The notes below the pieces were generated by a model. The model worked only from the letters and a program-made list of their open reading frames with translations. It had not been told where the DNA came from and did no database searches. DNA of 5,407 nucleotides from an uncultured beta proteobacterium (GTDB lineage Bacteria; Pseudomonadota; Gammaproteobacteria; Burkholderiales; Burkholderiaceae_C), in assembly GCA_903870955.1 (NCBI GenBank), contig CAIQEX010000755.1, positions 1 through 5,407 of the forward strand, written 5' to 3'. This document shows, piece by piece, positions 1 through 5,407 of this stretch (the first letter of the stretch is position 1; the number at the start of each line of letters is the position of its first letter). The position numbers and the translations under genes are program-made.

Positions 1-369
1 TGGCAGGGCACGGTGGATTTTCTGCATGTGGACCTGTATGACGAGGAGGCCGCCGCCCCGGTGCTGGACAGCGCCGACTTCTACGCCGATTGCCGCAAGA
101 CCTTGACCGACGAGGGCTGCATGACAGTGAATCTGTTTGGCCGTTCCTCCAGTTTTCAGCGCAGTGTGGACAAAATTGCCGATGCCTTTGGCATGGATGC
201 CGTCTGGGCCTTCAAAGCCACCCGCGAAGGCAACACGGTGGTCATGGCGCAACGCACGGCTTCGCGCCCCACCAGTAAGGTCATGACGGAACGCGCCGAA
301 GTGATCGGACGCGATTGGGGCCTGCCCGCTGACAAGTGGGTGCGCGCCTGCAAACCGGTGCAGTCATGA
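1..369 (+). CDS. Spermidine/spermine synthase-family protein (C-terminal part, 5' end outside window)
   Basis: The last 122 residues of an aminopropyltransferase-like Rossmann-fold protein are visible in frame 1; the start lies upstream of the window. Near the beginning is VDLYD (fragment residues 10-14), which sits where true spermidine synthases carry the VDSTDP catalytic/gate loop. The two acidic residues (D11, D14) are kept, but Ser/Thr and Pro of the classical loop are replaced. It is followed by a strand-helix pattern typical of the family (ADFYADCRKTL, then MTVNLFGR, then a long helix) and by REGNTVVMA near residues 77-85. The family transfers an aminopropyl group from decarboxylated S-adenosylmethionine to putrescine in the cytoplasm. 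Because the loop differs and the SAM-binding half is not visible, the exact substrate is uncertain and speE is not assigned. The TGA stop overlaps the next gene's ATG (ATGA), suggesting translational coupling. An internal GTG at 13 is only a codon within the longer gene, not the true start. Confidence 0.85.
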   Translation, partial: WQGTVDFLHVDLYDEEAAAPVLDSADFYADCRKTLTDEGCMTVNLFGRSSSFQRSVDKIADAFGMDAVWAFKATREGNTVVMAQRTASRPTSKVMTERAEVIGRDWGLPADKWVRACKPVQS

Positions 370-2180
370 ACCCGCGCACCACGCCCCACCATGCACCGAA
401 TGCTGGCCACGCTAGCCCGGGCAACTCAGCGGGCCACGTTGGCCCACTGGAGTGGCGCAAATTGGTGCAGTGGTTGCAGCACGATGGCGTGATTTCTGAG
501 GAAGAGGCCACCCGTACGATTGGCCGCTGCTCGATGGCGGAGAGCGCCCAACATTCGCTGGTGCGCTTGGCCAGCGTTTCGATGCGCCGCGCCGCCGACA
601 ACAAAGCGCTGGATATCGAACTCTTGACGCAATGGCTCGCCAAACGCAGTGGCCTGGACTATTTGCGCATCGACCCGCTCAAGGTCGATGTGGGCAAGAT
701 TGCAGACTCCATGGGTGCCGCCTACGCGGAGCGCCACAAGATTTTGCCGGTGACCGTGACCCCCTCGGAAATAACCATCGCCACGGCCGAACCCTTTGTG
801 ACGGACTGGGTGGCCGAGGTCGAGCGCCAGTCGCGCCGCACGGTGCGCCGTGTCATCGCCAGCCCGCAGGAAATCCACCGCTACACAGCCGAGTTTTATG
901 CCCTGGCCAAGTCGGTGCGCTCGGCTGCCAAGGCGGGTTCCAACAACGGTGCGAGTTTCGAGCAACTGGTCGAACTGGGGCGCACCAACAAGCAACTCGA
1001 TGCCAACGACCAAGGCGTGGTGCAGGTGGTGGACTGGCTGTGGCAATACGCCTTTGACCAGCGTGCCAGCGATATTCACCTGGAGCCACGGCGCGAGCAG
1101 GGCGTGATCCGCTTCCGCATCGACGGCGTGCTGCACCCGGTTTACCAAATGCCCATGGGCGTGCTCAACGCCATGTGCGCGCGCATCAAGCTGCTGGGCC
1201 GCATGGACGTGATCGAACGTCGACGCCCGCAGGATGGCCGCATCAAGACGCGCAACCCGCGTGGCGACGAGGTGGAAATGCGTATCTCCACGCTGCCGAC
1301 CGCGTTTGGCGAGAAAATGGTGATGCGCATTTTTGACCCCGACAACGCCGTGAAAGATCTGGACGCATTGGGCTTCAGCAGCCACGATGCCACGCGCTGG
1401 GAGGCTTTGGTCAAGCGTCCGCACGGCATCATTCTGGTCACCGGCCCGACCGGCTCGGGTAAGACCACCACGCTGTATTCCACGCTGAAGCGGGTGGCCA
1501 CCGAAGAGGTGAATGTCAGCACGGTGGAAGACCCGATCGAAATGATCGAGCCTTCGTTTAACCAGACCCAGGTGCAACCGCAACTGGACTTCGGTTTTCC
1601 GCAAGGACTGCGCGCGCTGATGCGGCAGGACCCGGACATCATCATGGTGGGCGAAATCCGCGATCTGGAGACCGCCGAAATGGCCGTGCAGGCTGCGCTC
1701 ACCGGGCATCTGGTGTTCTCGACATTGCATACCAACGACGCGCCTTCCGCCGTGACGCGGATGCTGGAGTTGGGCATTCCCGCCTACCTGATCAATGCCA
1801 CCTTGCTCGGCGTGTTGGCACAGCGCCTGGTGCGCACTTTGTGCGTCAAGTGCCGGGTGCGTGACGATGACACGCCCAGAGAAAAGCTGGGCGAGTTTGT
1901 CAAACCCTGGCAAATTAACGGTGGCTACAAACCCTACAAACCGGTGGGCTGTGTGGACTGCCGCATGACCGGCTTCATGGGGCGCATGGGCCTGTATGAA
2001 TTGCTGGAGGTGACCGAGGCCTTCAAGGCACGCGTGACCAAAGAGCCGGTGATCGATTCCCTGCGCAAACAGGCCATTGCCGATGGCATGCGGCCCTTGC
2101 GTCTGGCCGGAGCACTGCGTGTGGCCGAGGGGCTGACGGTGGTGGAGGAGGTGCTCATCTCCACACCGCCGATGGAATAG
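366..2180 (+). CDS. GspE/PilB-family type II secretion or type IV pilus assembly ATPase
   Basis: This encodes a 604-residue cytoplasmic hexameric ATPase of the GspE/PulE/PilB family, which powers pseudopilus or pilus assembly at the inner membrane. Visible in order: a Pro/His/Gly-rich N-terminus (1-28), a T2SSE_N-like domain (about 86-178), the N2 domain with ASDIHLEP (234-241) and RFRIDG (249-254), Walker A GPTGSGKT (360-367), the Asp box TVEDPIE (386-392), Walker B DPDIIMVGEIRD (422-433), the His box TGHLVFSTLHTN (446-457), and a zinc tetracysteine CVKC/CVDC (493-496 and 529-532). All catalytic motifs are intact. The start is ATG 366, giving the 4-base ATGA overlap with the upstream gene; a GTG at 336 would add 10 residues but lies deep in the upstream gene. 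No strong ribosome binding site precedes 366, consistent with coupling. Length is above typical GspE (about 500) and nearer PilB (about 570). No other secretion or pilus genes are in the window, so gspE versus pilB cannot be decided here. Confidence 0.93.
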   Translation: MNPRTTPHHAPNAGHASPGNSAGHVGPLEWRKLVQWLQHDGVISEEEATRTIGRCSMAESAQHSLVRLASVSMRRAADNKALDIELLTQWLAKRSGLDYLRIDPLKVDVGKIADSMGAAYAERHKILPVTVTPSEITIATAEPFVTDWVAEVERQSRRTVRRVIASPQEIHRYTAEFYALAKSVRSAAKAGSNNGASFEQLVELGRTNKQLDANDQGVVQVVDWLWQYAFDQRASDIHLEPRREQGVIRFRIDGVLHPVYQMPMGVLNAMCARIKLLGRMDVIERRRPQDGRIKTRNPRGDEVEMRISTLPTAFGEKMVMRIFDPDNAVKDLDALGFSSHDATRWEALVKRPHGIILVTGPTGSGKTTTLYSTLKRVATEEVNVSTVEDPIEMIEPSFNQTQVQPQLDFGFPQGLRALMRQDPDIIMVGEIRDLETAEMAVQAALTGHLVFSTLHTNDAPSAVTRMLELGIPAYLINATLLGVLAQRLVRTLCVKCRVRDDDTPREKLGEFVKPWQINGGYKPYKPVGCVDCRMTGFMGRMGLYELLEVTEAFKARVTKEPVIDSLRKQAIADGMRPLRLAGALRVAEGLTVVEEVLISTPPME

Positions 2181-2187
2181 ATCACCC

Positions 2188-2193
2188 AAGGAG
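2188..2193 (+). promoter_or_regulatory. Ribosome binding site of tctB
   Basis: AAGGAG lies 7 bases before ATG 2201, the best Shine-Dalgarno match in the window along with that of the GNAT gene. It fixes the tctB start and shows that tctB translation can initiate independently of the ATPase gene ending 20 bases upstream. Confidence 0.75.
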
Positions 2194-2200
2194 TCCGCTG

Positions 2201-2689
2201 ATGAATCTGAAAAATCAAAAAGACTTCTTCTCGGGCGTGCTGTTTATGGCGATCGGCGTGAGCTTTGCCTGGAGCGCATCGCACTACAGCATCGGCAATG
2301 CGGCAAAGATGGGGCCTGGCTATTTCCCCTTGCTGTTAGGCGCATTGCTCACCGTGTTGGGCGGCGTGCTGGTGTTCAAGGCCTTGGTGCTGGAGACCGA
2401 AGATGGTGGACGCATTGGCCCGTGGGCCTGGCGGCCGGTTGGCTATATCGTGCTGGCCAATCTGGTGTTTGGGGTGCTGATCGGCGGCCTGTCTTCGGTG
2501 GGCATTCCACCCATGGGGCTGGTGCTCGCGATCTTTGCCGTGACCATTCTGTCGGCCAAGGCGGGCAGTGAATTCCGCTGGAAAGAGGTGCTGATTCTGG
2601 CCCTGGTGCTGGCGCTGGGCAGCTATGTAACCTTTGTCGTGTTGTTGAAATTGCAGATGGCTATCTGGCCGGCTTTTCTAACCGCCTGA
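2201..2689 (+). CDS. tctB: Tripartite tricarboxylate transporter small membrane subunit TctB
   Basis: The 162-residue hydrophobic protein matches the TctB family in length and layout. Hydrophobic stretches lie at about 9-27, 42-64, 80-96, 104-118 and 129-150, read as four or five membrane helices. The family-typical segment MGPGYFP (37-43) follows the first helix and precedes the second; a short charged loop (ETEDGGR, 65-71) separates helices two and three. TctB is the poorly conserved small inner-membrane subunit of the secondary TTT transporters, which take up carboxylates such as citrate with a TctC-type periplasmic binding protein. The start ATG 2201 is supported by AAGGAG 7 bases upstream. 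The next gene, tctA, begins 9 bases after the stop, so the two are surely co-transcribed and their products form a complex. The substrate cannot be told from this subunit. The first codons are A-rich compared with the rest of the gene, which is common at well-translated starts. Confidence 0.9.
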   Translation: MNLKNQKDFFSGVLFMAIGVSFAWSASHYSIGNAAKMGPGYFPLLLGALLTVLGGVLVFKALVLETEDGGRIGPWAWRPVGYIVLANLVFGVLIGGLSSVGIPPMGLVLAIFAVTILSAKAGSEFRWKEVLILALVLALGSYVTFVVLLKLQMAIWPAFLTA

Positions 2690-2698
2690 AGCCTCCCC

Positions 2699-4210
2699 AT
2701 GGACTTGTTTAGCAACTTGGCATTGGGTTTTGGCGTCGCGCTGACACCCATCAACCTGCTCTACGCCTTGGTTGGTTGCGTGCTGGGGACCTTGATCGGC
2801 GTGTTGCCCGGCATTGGCCCGGTGGCCACCATCGCCATGTTGCTGCCCGCAACCTATGCCTTGCCGCCGGTGTCCGCGCTGATCATGCTGGCGGGCATTT
2901 ACTACGGCGCCCAATACGGTGGCTCCACCACGGCGATTCTGGTCAACCTTCCGGGCGAATCCTCCTCGGTGGTGACCTGCATTGACGGCTACCAGATGGC
3001 ACGCCAGGGCCGGGCAGGGCCGGCTTTGGCAGCAGCCGGATTGGGGTCCTTTTTTGCGGGGTGTGTGGGCACCCTCATCCTGGCGGCCTTTGCCCCCGTG
3101 TTGACCCAACTGGCCTTTCAGTTTGGCCCGGCCGAATACTTTTCGCTGATGGTGGTGGGGATGATCGGTGCGGTGGTCATGGCCTCGGGTTCGCTGGTCA
3201 AAGCGATTGCCATGATCGTGCTGGGTCTGCTTCTGGGGTTGGTGGGAACCGATGTCAATTCGGGCGTGGCCCGTTTCGCCTTTGATATTCCGGAACTGAG
3301 TGACGGCATTGGCTTTGTGGCGATTGCGATGGGTGTGTTCGGCTACGGTGAAATCATCAGCAACCTGGCACAACCCGAGCACACGCGCGAGGTCTTTACG
3401 TCCAAGGTGCAGGGGCTGTGGCCGACCCGGCAGGACCTGAAGGACATGACGCCAGCCGTGCTGCGTGGCACCGCCTTGGGCTCATTGCTGGGCGTGTTGC
3501 CCGGGGGTGGTGCGCTGCTGGCTTCTTTTGCGTCCTATGCGCTGGAGAAAAAGGTCAAAGGCAAACCCGGTGAAGTGCCCTTTGGTCAGGGCAATATCCG
3601 CGGTGTGGCAGCGCCCGAATCGGCCAACAACGCGGGCGCGCAAACCTCGTTTATCCCGATGCTGACGCTGGGTATTCCGCCCAACGCGGTGATGGCCCTG
3701 ATGGTGGGCGCCATGACGATCCACAACATTCAGCCGGGTCCTCAGGTCATGACCAGCAACCCCGAACTCTTTTGGGGACTGATTGCCTCCATGTGGATTG
3801 GCAACCTGATGCTGGTGGTGCTGAACCTGCCGCTGATCGGCGTGTGGATCAAGCTGCTGAGCGTGCCCTATCGCTGGCTGTTTCCGGCCATCGTGCTGTT
3901 TTGCGCGATTGGCGTGTACACCACCAACAACAGCACCTTTGACATCTGGCTGGTGGCCGCTTTTGGTTTTATTGGTTATGTTTTCAAGAAGCTCGACATG
4001 GAGCCCGCGCCCTTGCTATTGGGATTTATTCTGGGGCCGATGATGGAAGAAAATCTGCGCCGCGCATTGTTGTTGTCGCGCGGTGACTGGAGCGTCTTTG
4101 TCATGCGCCCGCTGTCGGCAGGCCTGTTGGTGGCGGCAGCATGCATGCTGTTTCTGGTGTTGATGCCTTCGGTTCAATCGCGCCGTGCCGAAGCCTTTGT
4201 GGAAGAGTAA
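2699..4210 (+). CDS. tctA: Tripartite tricarboxylate transporter large membrane subunit TctA
   Basis: The 503-residue polytopic protein is a full-length TctA, the large inner-membrane subunit of a TTT-family secondary carboxylate transporter, with roughly 10-12 hydrophobic segments. Family signatures are clear: GVLPGIGP (34-41), GIYYGAQYGGSTTAILVNLP (66-85), GTDVNSG (183-189), a second GVLPGGGA (265-272), APESANNAGAQTSFIP (305-320) and LTLGIPPNAVMALMVGA (322-338). The two GVLPG loops reflect the internal duplication of the fold. The start is ATG 2699, 9 bases after the tctB stop; only a weak GAAG (2688-2691) precedes it, so translation probably depends on coupling with tctB. The N-terminus MDLFSNLALGFGVALTP looks typical for the family, supporting this start. 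TctA and TctB together are the permease, but the periplasmic binding protein TctC is not encoded nearby on either side within the window. The substrate (citrate, another di- or tricarboxylate, or an aromatic acid) cannot be deduced. No truncation or frameshift is seen. Confidence 0.96.
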   Translation: MDLFSNLALGFGVALTPINLLYALVGCVLGTLIGVLPGIGPVATIAMLLPATYALPPVSALIMLAGIYYGAQYGGSTTAILVNLPGESSSVVTCIDGYQMARQGRAGPALAAAGLGSFFAGCVGTLILAAFAPVLTQLAFQFGPAEYFSLMVVGMIGAVVMASGSLVKAIAMIVLGLLLGLVGTDVNSGVARFAFDIPELSDGIGFVAIAMGVFGYGEIISNLAQPEHTREVFTSKVQGLWPTRQDLKDMTPAVLRGTALGSLLGVLPGGGALLASFASYALEKKVKGKPGEVPFGQGNIRGVAAPESANNAGAQTSFIPMLTLGIPPNAVMALMVGAMTIHNIQPGPQVMTSNPELFWGLIASMWIGNLMLVVLNLPLIGVWIKLLSVPYRWLFPAIVLFCAIGVYTTNNSTFDIWLVAAFGFIGYVFKKLDMEPAPLLLGFILGPMMEENLRRALLLSRGDWSVFVMRPLSAGLLVAAACMLFLVLMPSVQSRRAEAFVEE

Positions 4211-4262
4211 TTTGCTCTGTTAGATTCAGGTTCACATCAACCTCGTGAAGAGAAAATGTGCC

Positions 4263-4267
4263 AGGAG
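4263..4267 (+). promoter_or_regulatory. Ribosome binding site of the GNAT gene
   Basis: AGGAG ends 5 bases before ATG 4273. It decides the start: an in-frame GTG at 4258 would place this site inside the coding region and has no comparable site of its own. The 62-base gap upstream holds two mutually exclusive 5-bp inverted repeats (4228-4243 and 4231-4249) but no T-tract and no convincing -35/-10 pair. Confidence 0.7.
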
Positions 4268-4272
4268 AAATT

Positions 4273-4716
4273 ATGCTGACCATACGCCCACCTCAAGCCT
4301 CTGACCATGCCGCCTGGGATGCGCTGTACCAGGGCTATGCCCGCTTCTACCAAGTGGAGCAGACCGCCGAGATGCGAGGCCGCGTCTGGGGCTGGTTGTT
4401 TGACGCGACGCACGCGTGCCAATGCCTGATGGCCTTTGACGCCACCGGCAAAGCCATTGGACTGGCGCACTTTCGTGCTTTTGCCCGGCCCTTGTCAGCC
4501 ACCACGGGCGGCTTTCTGGACGACTTGTTTGTTGACCCCGAGGCGCGCGGCGACCAGGCAGGCACCCGTTTGGTTGAGGCCATCAAGGCCTATGGCGTAG
4601 AAAGAAACTGGAGCGTGATCCGCTGGATCACCGCCGACAACAACTACCGCGCGCGCTCGGCCTACGACAAGATTGCCACGCGCACGGCCTGGATCACCTA
4701 TGACATCAAGCTCTGA
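4273..4716 (+). CDS. GNAT-family N-acetyltransferase
   Basis: A 147-residue single-domain protein of the Gcn5-related N-acetyltransferase fold, which moves the acetyl group of acetyl-CoA to an amine. It opens with the usual MLTIRPPQASD strand (residues 1-11) and a helical segment. The core strand FLDDLFVDPEARG (81-93) leads into the acetyl-CoA pyrophosphate loop, and motif B appears as WITADNNYRARSAYDKI (118-134), with the Asn and Tyr usual for the family. The pyrophosphate loop reads RGDQAG (92-97): against the canonical Q/R-x-x-G-x-G/A the first glycine is Gln. The start ATG 4273 has AGGAG 5 bases upstream. The next gene starts 4 bases after this stop. The substrate is unknown; small GNATs of this type may act on polyamines, amino acids, antibiotics or protein N-termini, and nothing here chooses among them. 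A 62-base gap separates it from tctA, so it may start a separate transcription unit. Confidence 0.88.
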   Translation: MLTIRPPQASDHAAWDALYQGYARFYQVEQTAEMRGRVWGWLFDATHACQCLMAFDATGKAIGLAHFRAFARPLSATTGGFLDDLFVDPEARGDQAGTRLVEAIKAYGVERNWSVIRWITADNNYRARSAYDKIATRTAWITYDIKL

Positions 4717-4720
4717 ACCT

Positions 4721-5053
4721 ATGCACTCGACTACTCCGCACGATGAACATTGGCCCCCGGTGGGCGCCGGGCGATGGACCCGCTGGTGGGGCTATCTGAC
4801 GCGTTGGCTGATGTTCGGGCTGGTGGTGCATGTGTTCGTGCCCGTCGGCGATGGCCCCGACCCCTGGTGGCAGCGCAAATTGCTACAGGCCTTGGTGGGT
4901 TTGCTGTTTGGGCTGGCCTGTGCGGTCATTTTCACGCTGACCGAGAACAGTTGGAACGCCGCGCGCGTCCAATGGAAATCCTGGGCGCTGGTGGTGGGCA
5001 CCTGGCTGGTGGTCAAGGTGGTGTTCGTCAGCGTCTTGGCCATCCTGGGCTGA
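4721..5053 (+). CDS. Small hypothetical inner-membrane protein with three predicted helices
   Basis: I do not recognise a named family. The 110-residue product has a polar His/Pro-rich N-terminus (1-22) and three hydrophobic segments at about 23-41, 52-72 and 87-109, ending at the C-terminus almost directly after the last helix. A Trp/Arg-rich patch (WTRWWGYLTRW, 19-29) begins the first helix and PDPWWQRK (47-54) precedes the second. No catalytic motif is visible. The start ATG 4721 follows the GNAT stop by 4 bases; an in-frame ATG at 4700 would add seven residues and overlap the GNAT gene by 17 bases, and has a possible GGA 6 bases upstream, so the start is uncertain. Close spacing suggests translation coupled to the GNAT gene. 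The clear alternation of membrane segments and the codon use like that of its neighbours argue that it is real. Function unknown. Confidence 0.72.
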   Translation: MHSTTPHDEHWPPVGAGRWTRWWGYLTRWLMFGLVVHVFVPVGDGPDPWWQRKLLQALVGLLFGLACAVIFTLTENSWNAARVQWKSWALVVGTWLVVKVVFVSVLAILG

Positions 5054-5054
5054 A

Positions 5055-5071
5055 GGCCCCGGGTCAGGGCC
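5055..5071. terminator. Possible weak bidirectional hairpin between convergent genes
   Basis: GGCCC (5055-5059) and GGGCC (5067-5071) can pair across a 7-base loop exactly where two genes converge; it overlaps the last codons of the - strand gene. The stem is only 5 bp, though all G-C, and there is no T-tract on either side, so it is not a canonical intrinsic terminator. Position is the main argument. Confidence 0.22.
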
Positions 5072-5407
5072 GGCGGAAGCTGGTTGGCAGCTTGCTCCAG
5101 TATTTGGAATTCAACGAATCCAGCCGCACCTCGCCGCCCTTGGATGGCGCATGCACAAAGCGCCCATCACCCACGTAGATGCCGGCGTGGTTGACCGAAC
5201 CGTTTTGCGTAAACACCACCAGATCTCCGGTGCGGGCTGAAGTGGCGGGCACGGGTTGCCCCCAGTCGGCGAGCGCGGCGACGGTGCGAGGTGCCGCAAT
5301 GCCAGCGTGGGTTTTGTACACATAGCCAATCAGGCCGCTGCAGTCAAAGCCACTCTCCGGCGTATTGCCGCCCCAACGATAGGGCGTACCTACCAGGCTG
5401 ATGGCAA
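5064..5407 (-). CDS. NlpC/P60-family cell-wall peptidase (C-terminal catalytic domain, 5' end outside window)
   Basis: Reading the - strand from the right edge gives 113 residues of an NlpC/P60 cysteine peptidase, which cuts peptide cross-links or stems in peptidoglycan, normally in the periplasm. The fragment begins in the domain's first helix with TPYRWGGNTPESGFDCSGL (7-25), holding the catalytic Cys22. The second motif is NHAGIYVGDG (72-81) with His73, and the third is RFVHAPSKGG (82-91) with His85. The Cys-His and His-His distances (51 and 12) equal those of E. coli MepS/Spr (Cys68, His119, His131). The protein ends about 28 residues after the last catalytic His, so nothing follows the catalytic domain. 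The N-terminus, including any signal peptide or lipobox, is beyond the window, so location and subfamily are inferred. A GTG at 5321 lies inside the domain, after the catalytic Cys, and is not the start. The gene converges on the membrane-protein gene with 10 bases between stops. Confidence 0.93.
   Translation of the reverse strand, partial: AISLVGTPYRWGGNTPESGFDCSGLIGYVYKTHAGIAAPRTVAALADWGQPVPATSARTGDLVVFTQNGSVNHAGIYVGDGRFVHAPSKGGEVRLDSLNSKYWSKLPTSFRRP

Noticed and set aside
336..365. Upstream GTG start for the ATPase gene
   Set aside because: It would add ten residues encoded inside the preceding gene with no ribosome binding site, whereas ATG 366 gives the classic ATGA overlap.
426..2189. 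A 587-codon open frame antisense to the GspE/PilB-type gene
   Set aside because: Its product is rich in His, Gln, Gly and Ala with no domain, as expected from the complement of a GC-rich gene with biased third positions. The + strand frame has every ATPase motif.
3006..3023. Direct repeat AGGGCCGG twice, 10 bases apart, within tctA
   Set aside because: It encodes an ordinary Gly/Ala/Arg loop between membrane helices; GC-rich codon use explains it.
2678..3382. A 234-codon antisense frame across tctA
   Set aside because: Same His/Gln/Gly-rich composition and no recognisable motif; it lies wholly over the conserved N-terminal half of tctA.
4228..4249. Overlapping 5-bp inverted repeats AGGTT/AACCT and TTCAC/GTGAA between tctA and the GNAT gene
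   Set aside because: The stems are short, mutually exclusive and lack a T-tract; repeats this size arise easily by chance. Neither a terminator nor an operator can be claimed.
4231..4257. Possible promoter TTCACA / GAAAAT before the GNAT gene
   Set aside because: Spacing is only 15 bases and the -10 match is poor; transcription would start on top of the Shine-Dalgarno at 4263, removing a usable leader.
4750..5178. A 142-codon + strand frame overlapping the membrane-protein gene and the NlpC/P60 gene
   Set aside because: It crosses two better-supported genes on opposite strands and its translation has Arg/Gly-rich low-complexity composition without membrane segments or motifs.

Overview
The window reads as ordinary chromosomal DNA from a GC-rich betaproteobacterium. 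Protein style (a Bug/TctC-type transporter permease pair, a Burkholderiales-like spermidine synthase homologue, a long GspE/PilB-type ATPase) and strong G/C third-position codon use suggest Burkholderiales, perhaps a Comamonadaceae relative of Rhodoferax, Polaromonas or Acidovorax. That placement is inference from remembered protein families, not from a search. Coding density is very high and no gene-free stretch exceeds about 62 bases.

Layout: six genes run on the + strand and one on the - strand. (1) The 3' end of a spermidine/spermine synthase-family gene (1-369) overlaps by 4 bases (ATGA) the start of (2) a 604-residue GspE/PilB-type secretion or pilus ATPase (366-2180). After 20 bases with a good Shine-Dalgarno come (3) tctB (2201-2689) and, 9 bases later, (4) tctA (2699-4210), the small and large membrane subunits of a tripartite tricarboxylate transporter (TTT). 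A 62-base gap leads to (5) a GNAT acetyltransferase (4273-4716) and, 4 bases later, (6) a small three-helix membrane protein (4721-5053). Converging on it from the other strand, 10 bases away, is (7) the C-terminal part of an NlpC/P60 cell-wall peptidase (5064-5407, running off the window).

How the genes work together: TctA and TctB certainly form one permease. It would need a periplasmic TctC-type binding protein, which is not in the window. The aminopropyltransferase-like protein, the ATPase and the transporter are tightly packed and co-directional, so they may share transcripts, but no common pathway is evident. The GNAT protein and the membrane protein look like a second small translational pair. 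No RNA gene, mobile element, CRISPR array, phage gene or recognisable defence system was seen. I did not find a convincing undescribed system. The points most worth a second look are the isolated GspE-type ATPase with a degenerate N-terminal domain, the TctBA pair lacking its binding protein, and the altered acetyl-CoA loop of the GNAT protein.
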